A DNA stretch of 34,933 nucleotides, from positions 1-34,933 of the forward strand of contig CAMDEA010000087.1 in the NCBI GenBank assembly GCA_945893045.1, read 5' to 3'. Of this stretch, positions 9,301-16,255 are shown piece by piece; within the stretch, counting starts at the first letter, position 1, and each line of letters begins with the position of its first letter. Under the pieces are notes generated by a model. It was not told where the DNA came from and ran no database searches. It saw nothing but the letters and a program-made list of their open reading frames with translations. This DNA comes from Planctomyces sp. SH-PL62 (GTDB taxonomy: Bacteria; Planctomycetota; Planctomycetia; Planctomycetales; Planctomycetaceae). A program made the position numbers and the translations under genes.

Positions 9301-10917
9301 CGGCTGCGGCAACGGGATGCGAATGTGATTGATCCCCGGCTCGTCCTCTTTCGTGCGCACCTGCCACGGCAACGGCTGACCGTTGACCGAGACCGCCGTC
9401 AGCAACCACTCGGCCGGCAGCGCGACTTCCAAGTCAAACAGCGGAGCGAAAGATGTCTCCATCGTCGCGGCGGTGATCAGGTCGAGACCCGTTGCCGTCA
9501 GATCGAAGATCGACGAGATGCTCGCCTGCACGTCCTGTTCTTTCGGCTGCGCGACGAAGCCCAGCGAAAAATCTTCCTTCCAGACATCGAACAACAACGC
9601 CACTTGTCCGGGGTCGGTGGCTCCCGGCGTGCCGATAGTTTTCAGATCGGCCTCGCTGACCGTCGCCGTCCGCACGCCAACCGACTCGACCGTCCGCAAC
9701 CGCACGGCCGGAGCGTGTTGCACGAGTGCTCGGCCGATGTGCGATGTCACTTGATTGATCTTCAACGTCGGCACGCGCCACGACTCGCCGGCCGGCACCG
9801 CCATCACTCCACGAAAGTCGATCCGCCGCGAACCGTCAAACGGCTGCCGATAGTTCAGCGTGATCCGCGTTGAGTTCGCATCGTTCGGATCGTCGGACAA
9901 CTCCCACGCTTCCAGCCCATTGGAATCGACATCGGTGATCTCCAACGTCTTCGGCACCACGCAGACCAGCCGATCGAGCGGCGTGCCATGCACCTGCAAT
10001 GCCGTGACCGCGTGCCAAGTGATCTCGCCCGGAGCAACTCGCAACCCGAACCCCGTCGTCGCGAACAACAGCGAATCGGTCGCACGCTCTCGCTGCCGAT
10101 CAGTGAGCTGAATCGCGACGGCCGAACTCTTGCCACCGACCGCGACCTCATAATTCGCCGGTTGATCGTTCGCGGCCGGTCTTTCGACCGAGAGCCCCGC
10201 GAGTTGCAAATGCTTCCCCGCCGGCACCGCGACCTTAAGCGTCCCCGCGACTCCCGGCAGCACTCCGACTGACGCGACTTTGTCCGCGCCAACAGCCGTC
10301 AGCGGCGTCGAAAGTTCCAACGTCAACGTGTGCTCGCCGCGCGTGTCGTTGAGCAAGAACAATGTTTGCTCGTTGCGGCCGAGCCTCGCCGGCTGACCGT
10401 TGAGCTTCGCACTCTCCACCGCCATCGCACCGAGCGGCAACGGCAACGCCTGCCACGAATCGGCAAACTGACTGATCTTGATCGTCGCCTCGACAACCAG
10501 TTGCTCCCCTGCAAACTTCGCCGAATACGTCGCTCCCGAAATCACCGCACCGACCGGAGCGGTGGTCTTTGCCGGCGCGTTCTTTTGAGCGTCGCGATAC
10601 AGCTTGAGAAACTCATCTCTCGGCAACAGCACGCCGCGCTGATCCTTCGAGATGACCGTGTCGAGATCTTCCACCGGCACAAAGACTCGCCGAGCTTCAA
10701 TCTCTTGAGCCACGACCGGGAACCAACAAGCCATTGCCAAAAACAACGTACAAATGGATCGGCCGAAAGCCGATGGCCGTCTGCCGATCGCCGAGATACC
10801 GTTTTTCAGCGATTCAAGAAACGGTATCTCGGCGATCGGCTGTCGGCTGACGGCGATCGGCCGAAGAAGCCATGCCGGGGTCAGGTCTTCAAATTTCAAT
10901 TTTGGTTTCCCGATCAT
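6325..10917 (-). CDS. giant exported membrane-anchored protein, second of three tandem paralogues
   Basis: The product is 1530 aa from the ATG at 10917. The first 55 residues are encoded by repeat DNA and are followed by a hydrophobic export segment (ICTLFLAMACWFPVVAQ, 55-71). The mature N-terminus FVPVEDLDTVI ... DEFLKLYRDA ... VGAVISGATYSAKF aligns by eye with the first paralogue. Long beta-rich modules follow. Two hydrophobic segments lie near residues 1042-1090, then a TPR-like helical stretch (YNEMMNQKRYAEAEVLAKQA), and then three or so membrane segments near 1442-1515. At least three palindromic or microsatellite elements are translated in frame (8172-8223, 8610-8720, 8851-8878). Function is unknown; the layout suggests an envelope-anchored scaffold. 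Confidence 0.82.
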   Translation of the reverse strand: MIGKPKLKFEDLTPAWLLRPIAVSRQPIAEIPFLESLKNGISAIGRRPSAFGRSICTLFLAMACWFPVVAQEIEARRVFVPVEDLDTVISKDQRGVLLPRDEFLKLYRDAQKNAPAKTTAPVGAVISGATYSAKFAGEQLVVEATIKISQFADSWQALPLPLGAMAVESAKLNGQPARLGRNEQTLFLLNDTRGEHTLTLELSTPLTAVGADKVASVGVLPGVAGTLKVAVPAGKHLQLAGLSVERPAANDQPANYEVAVGGKSSAVAIQLTDRQRERATDSLLFATTGFGLRVAPGEITWHAVTALQVHGTPLDRLVCVVPKTLEITDVDSNGLEAWELSDDPNDANSTRITLNYRQPFDGSRRIDFRGVMAVPAGESWRVPTLKINQVTSHIGRALVQHAPAVRLRTVESVGVRTATVSEADLKTIGTPGATDPGQVALLFDVWKEDFSLGFVAQPKEQDVQASISSIFDLTATGLDLITAATMETSFAPLFDLEVALPAEWLLTAVSVNGQPLPWQVRTKEDEPGINHIRIPLPQPLRPGQQAKLEVRAHRDPDGWPVEDKPVDVSLPELRLPQSSVSEGTYVIKADADLDVVPGDINGLDPTNVPVPGARLGFAYQDTRFGGTLKIERKPSRVAARTLTFARLDKKTLHAHFESELTITGGGLRVLEVALAESAGTDLRFQISNLSARIVEQTSRPGENGELIWTLRLDRHLVGTATLVVTSVAARPQANGGRQPAGASNEPQAPDKPATPQPATNAPEGLRPPFALSIPHLRILQADRQNGFISIEAEGDQRLTITAQDGNKANLPEVDPIDLPAPLAYAPSQRIVAAYRYFAGAPNITIADERFDRLPVPTAICRVASINSVLSPAGEFQHQATFAFTAVGVQSLRVQFADKVAGSRREPLSALGESGLRSADLWAALVDGLPVEVRRADGAFLIPLRPSDDPAAERSLQLFYRTNVPALRGTGELRQPPPELTVLNGAGVSQPMQVLDQQWELRYPRDLLLTDSQGAFVPDTTTPLDRTSWLTNLPKSLTLPRWSNAIRMIVGIVFVLIVIGAMAIGRRWGRVAAVVLPLLVVGALYVTFASQEQKNATRWGIEMSGGTRMIYAPEKSGMTWFDDFDYADGTVGSLGQQAAEGMPVPSAMAPNAAMAELSDGRVKSEPLSLETLALPQAAAESKTEAAKKPASGKTKFAPVVGGFAVEYYEVPFDTPGAVTAEELKQRGMTDESLAKIRSESRKRTGAALDGIVKQYNEMMNQKRYAEAEVLAKQAKDLAPNHPAAETMAWKAKFARRVEADPKSKTSKEDGFLRQLDSVELSGIPFDDRAPAFRQGSFGGDKTRGAAMSEIKGDVSVEELGDVLIARGNEQDLRLMIRQTQEVAARGERGGLLSLTMALESQDGAATKKFRYLGTETAASGIGLDLVYENRATGWTGRGVWIAALAFLAWVLPPNRRTFKASWAALGLTLPLALAAIAPLAWQNTLDGIFFGTVAAIALWTLRAAGESLASAWPRMKTKSFWTRALTRQTAG
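8172..8223. repeat. palindromic element (GTAGCC-GCTCTCGCCGAGAGC family) inside a coding region
   Basis: The arms GTAGCCCGCTCTCGCCGAGA and their complement, ending in GGCTAC, form a 52-base hairpin in frame in the second giant gene, encoding roughly VAGSRREPLSALGESGLR. The same family recurs at 28243-28318, where it lies just past a stop codon. Confidence 0.88.
8610..8720. repeat. 111-base palindromic element inside a coding region
   Basis: The inverted arms CGAACGGAGGGCGTAAGCCC and GGGCTGACGCCCCCCGTTCG enclose a Pro/Ala-rich spacer. The length is exactly 37 codons, so it is frame-neutral, and the product is a low-complexity Pro/Ala/Gly stretch in the second giant protein. Confidence 0.8.
8851..8878. 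repeat. heptamer microsatellite (GATTTGA type) inside a coding region
   Basis: The run CAAATTGGAAATCTGAAATC followed by TCAAATC is translated as DLRFQISNL in the second giant protein. The same heptamer expands to about 18 units at 33418-33544, where the shadow translation is also QISNLKS. Confidence 0.7.
10757..10866. repeat. palindromic element covering the N-terminal codons of the second giant gene
   Basis: Imperfect arms share the core GCCGATCGCCGAGATACCGT with its complement ACGGTATCTCGGCGATCGGC. The element is translated as residues 18-53 of the second giant protein (RPIAVSRQPIAEIPFLESLK and on), upstream of the export segment. Confidence 0.85.
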
Positions 10918-11003
10918 GGACTGACTCTCTTCCCACGCGAACCTGTCGAACAACCTTTTGCTGAGTTCGTGGCTCCAAAATTGAAATTTGAAGACCGGAC
11001 CCC
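10877..11003. repeat. inverted repeat spanning the start codon of the second giant gene
   Basis: The left arm GGGGTCAGGTCTTCAAATTT continues CAATTTTGG (10877-10905) and is matched by the inverted right arm at 10975-11003, which ends GACCGGACCCC. The ATG at 10915-10917 lies in the 69-base loop, and the upstream gene's stop is 13 bases beyond the right arm. The GGGGTC ends resemble REP-like elements; the element at 16154-16239 has the same ends. Confidence 0.85.
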
Positions 11004-11015
11004 TCACCGATTGGA

Positions 11016-14000
11016 CTACGAACCTGGCTCTGGTGGCGGACTGACGGTGGCTGGGAACGGTTGCGACCAATCGAGGCGGTTGCCGTTGGAACGTCGGGCT
11101 GCTCCGAAGAGCGACTGCACGATCCACAAGGCGAACATTAAGACAATGCCCCAGCGAGCGACCGCGACTCCGTGCAGCACGGTGTCGGCGTCGTTCAGTC
11201 CGGCACAGACGGCGATCAAGACTCCGGCCAACACCCAACCGAGCCGATTGCGCCACGTCGTCGGAATCAGCACGACTCCGAGCCAGAACAGCGAGAACGT
11301 CGCGACGATCGCAGCGAAGCTGACCTTCCACCACGTCACTTCCAGATGCTCCGCGCCGCCAAGGTTGTGGAACGAGTACGCTTGCCCCTGCGTCGCAAAG
11401 TCCGCCACGCCGACTGATGACGTGCCGATCCATTGATCGAGTTCGGATTGATTCACCGCAGACGCGACCTGCCCGTTGATCGCTCGTTCGAGCGTCAGGT
11501 GCTGTTCGCGAATGAAGAGGTCTGGCGTGCCGACCAGGGAAAACTTCTCCGGCACCCAAACGACGGATCGCAATTGCTGAACAGCAACCGCTGATCCCTT
11601 CGGCCCGCCAATGCGCGGCAATGAGACCTGCAGGTTGCCAAACTTGCCGCCGAACGGAGGTGGATTGATCGGCCACAGGAACTGCAACGTGACCGAGAAC
11701 GCCTCGTCCGATTTCCCGCTGCGAGCGACGCTCACGAAGTAACTGTCGAACACATCGTTCGAGCCTGTGCCCGCCTTTTCTGGCGAGACCGATTTGTTGT
11801 CGACGAGCACACCGAGAATCTCCGCTCCCTTGGGTAAGTCGATGCGCAGCCGTTGCCGTTCGCTCGTCTTTACCTTGAAGCGGCAGCGGTACGACGCCTT
11901 GTCGTCCTGATCGACGACGACCTCGACTAACCCGCGCGAGACCACCGTCTCGACCACTTCCTGAATCTCGTGCTTCGCGGCGGTCACCTTCAGAGACACC
12001 TTCTGCGTGTAATACCGGTACGCCAGCGAGCCATCCTGCGACAGCAACGACAACTCGCGCGGATCAATCGCTTCGAGATCATCGCCGGTCGCGTCGGCCG
12101 AGACCGTCAACGCTTTGTCCTTCTGGACTGTGACCTCGCCGTAGACGTCGGACAGATCGACCTTGCCCGCCTTCGATTCACCATCGCCGGGCAAACCGGC
12201 CGCGCGAACCGGATTGAGTTCTTGCTGCCAAGAAAACGTCGAGCCGGCTTTCTTGTCAGCACCTTCGGCCGGCTTCAAGTCGTAGGTGATTTCAAACGGC
12301 ACATCGCCGATCGCTTCGCGTTGCAGGATGATCGTCCAAGTCACCCAGCCATCGACCGCTTTCTCGGCCTTCTTCTTTTCTTTGATCGCGGGAACGGTCG
12401 CTCCCTGAGCCGTCCGAATTTGCACGGCATCGGCCAGCGCTTCGGGGACGGCGATTTGAAACGTGTCGAGCCCCGCGAACTGGACGTGATACGTCACCGT
12501 CGTGCGGACGTCCGCCGTCTCCGGTTTCGCGTTGAGCAGCGTCGCGACCGACGCCGTCAACCGAGTCGGCCGGCGTGTTGTTTTCACCGGAATCTCGATC
12601 GGCCGGCGAGTGAACGACCACGCCGACGCGAGCGTTCCACCTGCCACGAACGGCGGATTCGGATCGGCGTTCCGTTCGGGCTGCACTCCCTTGATCGCCT
12701 TCTCATCGGTGAGCACTTCGATGGCGGGTGCCGCGAAGATCGTGACTTGTCCAGTTTCGCGTTCAACATTCAACGGTTCGAGCAACGGCAGCGTCAGGTT
12801 CTGCTCCTTCTGAGCCGCGTCGAGGGGAACGTGACCAATCACATTGAAAGCGATCGCTCCTTCGCGCTTCATGTCGAGCACGACTCGCAGCACCGTCTGC
12901 CCGTCCTTCGTTTCGACCGGGTACTCTTTGATCTGCGGCGGGCCGACGACGCGGTCGATCACCATTTTTTCGGGGACGCGCAGTTGCAGTTCAAACAAGC
13001 CAGCCCGTTCGATCGTGTAACTCACTTGCGTCAGCGACCGCAGTTCGTCGTCCAGGAATTGCAGCTTGGCAACGTGATTGACCAACACACGCGGCTCAAC
13101 CGCTTTCGCGGTCAACTTGAGTTCGACCTTCGGCGAATAGAACTTGTACGCCAACGAGCCGGGCCGACGAATCGCCTCGGCGACCTCGGCCTCTTCGATG
13201 CGCGTCAACCCCGTGAGCTTCTCGACATTCAGCAGCAGATCGGCTCCCTTGGCGACGACCAACTGACCGCTTTCACGGACGACGTCCAACGCATGAATGC
13301 CTGCCGCCGGAGCGTTGTCGCTCAAGCCAACCACATCAAACGCCTCAGTGGGTGCCGGCCGCTCGGTGTGAACTTCGAGCGTCAGAGCTTTCTTCGCACC
13401 GCTGAGCAACTCAATCGTGACGACTTGTCGAGTCGCCTCGTCGGCGGCCTTCCAACCTTTGACGTTCGCATCGTTCGACGACACGCCGAGAATGCGGTCT
13501 CCCTTCGGCACGGCAACTCGCAGTTGAGTCAGTTCGCCGCGCAGGACGTCGTACCGCAGGAACGCATCCGTATGAATCAGCCCATCGGCGACCGAGACCT
13601 GCGTGTGATTCGTGACACTGGCCAGCAAATCCATTTCCGGCTTGATGCTCGCCTTGGGATGCCACAACACACCGATGCGACTCGCCGCGCCGAGGTTGCC
13701 GGCGATCTTCGTCTCTTTGCCTTTCGCGGCTTCGACCGGCTGTCGCACGAGCAGCGGAGTCACTTCCACCGCTTGATCCGCTTCTGGGATCAACAGTTCA
13801 AACTTTGTGACGCCGACCGCCGGGACTTCGAGATCAAAACTCTTGCCATCTGGTGACGACCGAACACGCGCGGCAAGTTGTATCTTCACTTTGTGCTCGC
13901 CCGGAGTCGGGAACAGCAGCGAATAAACGCCGTCACCGGTCGCTCGCAGCAAGACTTTCTCTTTCACGTCCGCCCCGCCCTCGCTGGTCACGTCTCCAAT

Positions 14001-14450
14001 TGCGGCATCGCCGAACTTCAACGGCAATTCCGACCAGGCTTTGCCGAGCACTCGGACCGAATACTCCGCCTCGATCCGCGCGACATCCTGATCAATTTTG
14101 GCCCGGTAGCTGGCGGCCGAAATCACGGCCGCTACGGGCGGTTGGCCGGGCTGTTCGCCCGACTTATTCCAGAGCTTGAGGTACTCGGCATAGGACATGA
14201 ACACGGTCGCCTTCTGCTTCTCGAAGACCGTGCTGAGCTGCTTGTACGGCACATAGATAAGCTGCTCCCAAGTGACCTCCGGAGCCTCTTTGGGCTTCGC
14301 CTCTTGAGCGTTCGCCCGCATCGGCGAGGGGGAGTCCGAAAGGCTGAACGGGGCGAAGGCGAGCCAACTCAGCGAGACAGCGAGGAGTCCTCGTAACCAG
14401 GCGGCTGGGAAGCCAAGGGCCGGAAACGAGCGTGCTTTCCGAAAGGTCAT
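11016..14450 (-). CDS. giant exported membrane-anchored protein, first of three tandem paralogues
   Basis: The product is 1144 aa from the ATG at 14450, preceded by an AAGGAC ribosome-binding site; an in-frame ATG 33 bases upstream is less likely. A long signal region (residues 1-48, LLAVSLSWLAFAPFSL) precedes the YVPYKQLSTVF and AEYLKLWNKS motifs and PVAAVISAASYRAKID. All three have counterparts in the downstream paralogue. The middle consists of repeated beta-rich modules with the pattern R-G-x-L-x-x-L-x-V-x-V-P-K-G. Three membrane segments lie near 1044-1063, 1069-1086 and 1098-1115, and the tail is Pro-rich and short. The bulk is probably outside the cytoplasmic membrane. No enzymatic motif was seen. 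Of the three it carries the fewest repeat inserts. Confidence 0.82.
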   Translation of the reverse strand: MTFRKARSFPALGFPAAWLRGLLAVSLSWLAFAPFSLSDSPSPMRANAQEAKPKEAPEVTWEQLIYVPYKQLSTVFEKQKATVFMSYAEYLKLWNKSGEQPGQPPVAAVISAASYRAKIDQDVARIEAEYSVRVLGKAWSELPLKFGDAAIGDVTSEGGADVKEKVLLRATGDGVYSLLFPTPGEHKVKIQLAARVRSSPDGKSFDLEVPAVGVTKFELLIPEADQAVEVTPLLVRQPVEAAKGKETKIAGNLGAASRIGVLWHPKASIKPEMDLLASVTNHTQVSVADGLIHTDAFLRYDVLRGELTQLRVAVPKGDRILGVSSNDANVKGWKAADEATRQVVTIELLSGAKKALTLEVHTERPAPTEAFDVVGLSDNAPAAGIHALDVVRESGQLVVAKGADLLLNVEKLTGLTRIEEAEVAEAIRRPGSLAYKFYSPKVELKLTAKAVEPRVLVNHVAKLQFLDDELRSLTQVSYTIERAGLFELQLRVPEKMVIDRVVGPPQIKEYPVETKDGQTVLRVVLDMKREGAIAFNVIGHVPLDAAQKEQNLTLPLLEPLNVERETGQVTIFAAPAIEVLTDEKAIKGVQPERNADPNPPFVAGGTLASAWSFTRRPIEIPVKTTRRPTRLTASVATLLNAKPETADVRTTVTYHVQFAGLDTFQIAVPEALADAVQIRTAQGATVPAIKEKKKAEKAVDGWVTWTIILQREAIGDVPFEITYDLKPAEGADKKAGSTFSWQQELNPVRAAGLPGDGESKAGKVDLSDVYGEVTVQKDKALTVSADATGDDLEAIDPRELSLLSQDGSLAYRYYTQKVSLKVTAAKHEIQEVVETVVSRGLVEVVVDQDDKASYRCRFKVKTSERQRLRIDLPKGAEILGVLVDNKSVSPEKAGTGSNDVFDSYFVSVARSGKSDEAFSVTLQFLWPINPPPFGGKFGNLQVSLPRIGGPKGSAVAVQQLRSVVWVPEKFSLVGTPDLFIREQHLTLERAINGQVASAVNQSELDQWIGTSSVGVADFATQGQAYSFHNLGGAEHLEVTWWKVSFAAIVATFSLFWLGVVLIPTTWRNRLGWVLAGVLIAVCAGLNDADTVLHGVAVARWGIVLMFALWIVQSLFGAARRSNGNRLDWSQPFPATVSPPPEPGS

Positions 14451-14810
14451 AAGCGGAAGTCCTTGAGGCAGCAGTAAGTTCAAAAGGTATCGATTTCGGA
14501 GTTTAGGCGACCTCGATAACCCTTGCCAATTAGCAGGATGGGGCAGTTTAGAGATTCCTCATCCCCGCAGTTCGCTCGATATCACCAGTCACTTCGACGT
14601 CTTGAGTGACCGTAGGGATTCCGGAAACTTGGCAGATTTGTCCAAAGAAACAAACGTGGCAAGCGACCCCGGCCTTAGATCGGCATGTGTCGCAATCGTT
14701 GAGTGGTCTGGTGGCTCACACGAACCACTCCTAGAATCCCGCCCCTCGCGAGCGGTCCAATTTGGCTTTTCGCTTCCCTCCTTTTCACGATCCCACCGGT
14801 CGAAACCCTC
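14451..14810. promoter_or_regulatory. divergent intergenic region
   Basis: About 360 bases separate the divergent giant-gene cluster and the TM2-like membrane protein, so promoters for both should lie here. A CCGGTCGAAACCCTC stretch precedes the ATG at 14811 without an obvious Shine-Dalgarno. I found no convincing -35/-10 boxes, operator palindrome or small gene. Confidence 0.4.
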
Positions 14811-15803
14811 ATGGCTGACCCGCGTATCAACCTCAGAAACCCCGCCTTGGCGGCAGTGCTCGCGTTCCTGATTCCGGGTGCCGGCCACTGCTATCAGCGG
14901 CGTTATTTCAAGGCAGCGATTTATTCGGTCTGCATTTTGACCACCTTCTATTGGGGCCAGGCGATGGCCGACTGGCGGGGAGTTTTCTTCCGCTGGCAGG
15001 ATTTCGAGGGGAATCGTTTTCGGGTAAAGGACCGCTCGATCGGATACCTCTCGCAAGTTTTGGTGGGGGCGTCCTCATTGCCGGGCCTGGTTCAATGGCA
15101 ACGTTACTCCAGCGGCGACGATGCGCGTGCCGCTCTGCAATTGGACCTGCCGCTCGAGACGACGTTTGAGGGCTACGCAAAGGTCGAGAATCCCGGCGAC
15201 TCTTGGCAAGGACCGATCACCGGGCGCTTGCAGTTGTCTCTGGACGAAACCGGAGCACAAGGGTTTGGCCCCCAAGTGCGAGGACATTTCCGAGGCCGGT
15301 TGGAAGGGGACTCGCCGCGCGACGTGGAGTTTGATCTCGGCGGGTCGCTGACCGTGGCCAATCGTGTCAGTTCGCAAACGATCGGGCCACGAATCTTGGG
15401 GAGCGGCGAAATCACCCGCACCATTGATGGAAAAAACGCACCGCGGGAGTTCTCCAGCTCGCGGCGTTTCTTGGCTTGCCGAGTCGTCGTGCCGCGCGGC
15501 GAGTTCGAGTCTCCCATCGGTGAAATCGAAGGGACGATTCCCCGAGCGTTTTGGGATTGGTATCAAGTCCCGCTGGAGGACGACGCGGTCCAAGACATGA
15601 ACCGTCGGTTGGGCAAGCGGTATGAGATCGCGCTGCTGTTCACTTGGGTCGCCGGCCTGTTGAACCTGTTAGCCATCTGGGACGCCTACGAAGGTCCGGC
15701 CTACGGCTACGGAGATGAAGTCGATCAACCGGAAGGACAGCCGAACGCCCCGCCTCCACCAGTCACCACGACACCATCCACGGTCGCGGCCGCTGGTTCG
15801 TAG
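14811..15803 (+). CDS. membrane protein with TM2/DUF6677-like N-terminus
   Basis: The 330-aa product starts MADPRINLRNPALAAVLAFL, and the IPGAGHCYQRRYFKAAIYSV segment resembles the glycine-containing helical hairpin of TM2-type and planctomycete DUF6677 proteins, as I recall them. A large soluble middle (residues 50-265) follows, rich in beta strands. A second hydrophobic segment (IALLFTWVAGLLNLLAIWDAY) lies near residues 275-297, and the tail is Pro-rich. An upstream in-frame ATG at 14703 is rejected because the extra 36 residues look non-coding. The adjacent 63-aa membrane protein may be cotranscribed. The role is unknown. Confidence 0.75.
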   Translation: MADPRINLRNPALAAVLAFLIPGAGHCYQRRYFKAAIYSVCILTTFYWGQAMADWRGVFFRWQDFEGNRFRVKDRSIGYLSQVLVGASSLPGLVQWQRYSSGDDARAALQLDLPLETTFEGYAKVENPGDSWQGPITGRLQLSLDETGAQGFGPQVRGHFRGRLEGDSPRDVEFDLGGSLTVANRVSSQTIGPRILGSGEITRTIDGKNAPREFSSSRRFLACRVVVPRGEFESPIGEIEGTIPRAFWDWYQVPLEDDAVQDMNRRLGKRYEIALLFTWVAGLLNLLAIWDAYEGPAYGYGDEVDQPEGQPNAPPPPVTTTPSTVAAAGS

Positions 15804-15818
15804 TGAAAGTCACGCAAT

Positions 15819-15899
15819 GGAAAATGAGAAGTGACAAATGAAAAATGCAAATTGAGAAGGCTGACATTTTGCATTCTCCATTTGTCATTTGTCATTTCC
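15819..15899. repeat. AAATGACAAATG-type inverted repeat
   Basis: A-rich arms with GACAAATGAAAAATGCAA on the left and TTGCATTCTCCATTTGTCA on the right form an imperfect hairpin of about 80 bases just after the stop at 15803. It may act as a 3' structure; a stable GC-rich terminator stem is absent. Confidence 0.6.
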
Positions 15900-15948
15900 C
15901 AATTCGTCCGTGAAATCGCCCGTCAGATGCAAACTGGAATCTCGAATC

Positions 15949-16140
15949 ATGCTACTCGGCGTTCAAAACGTGTTGTGGTATCTCCTGCCGTTGGCATTGG
16001 CGATCAGCCTGGTCTACAGCGCCAGCCGCTTTGAATTGCCAGAGCGGATTCTGAATCGAGCCACGCGCTTGTTTCTGCAAATCGTGCTGTTCATGGGGAC
16101 GATCTTCGCAATCCTGTTCGTGCTGTCCGACGGACTGTGA
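15949..16140 (+). CDS. 63-aa two-helix membrane protein
   Basis: The product begins MLLGVQNVLWYLLPLALAIS and has two predicted transmembrane segments (residues about 8-25 and 43-60), separated by a short polar segment (FELPERILNRATR). I do not recognise the family. The ATG at 15949 gives a protein that begins directly with the first helix. A TTG start at 15889 would add 20 residues encoded partly by the adjacent repeat. It lies between the TM2-like protein and uvrC on the same strand. Confidence 0.6.
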   Translation: MLLGVQNVLWYLLPLALAISLVYSASRFELPERILNRATRLFLQIVLFMGTIFAILFVLSDGL

Positions 16141-16153
16141 TGGCGCGAGTGAC

Positions 16154-16239
16154 GGGGTCGGGAGTCTTTTTCAGGCCGCCTTGTCGCCGCACCATCATCG
16201 AGTGTTGTATGAGGCGGCCTGAAAAAGACTCCCGACCCC
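16154..16239. repeat. REP-like inverted repeat (GGGGTCGGGAGTC ends)
   Basis: Perfect 27-base arms start GGGGTCGGGAGTCTTTTTCA on the left and end TGAAAAAGACTCCCGACCCC on the right, separated by 32 bases. The element fills the gap between the 63-aa gene and uvrC. Such ends resemble REP elements mobilised by RAYT (IS200-like) transposases; no such gene is in the window. Confidence 0.88.
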
Positions 16240-16255
16240 TTCGCGCGAGGCGCTG

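Noticed and set aside
11970..13856. A 628-aa plus-strand open frame
   Set aside because: It is antisense to the first giant gene, is extremely Arg-rich and lacks recognisable motifs or a ribosome-binding site, as expected of a GC-rich shadow frame.
14100..14140. Inverted repeat GTAGC..GGCGGCCG/CGGCCG..GCTAC in the first giant gene
   Set aside because: The encoded residues (VAAVISAASYRAK) are shared with the second paralogue, so this is ordinary conserved coding sequence and not an inserted element.
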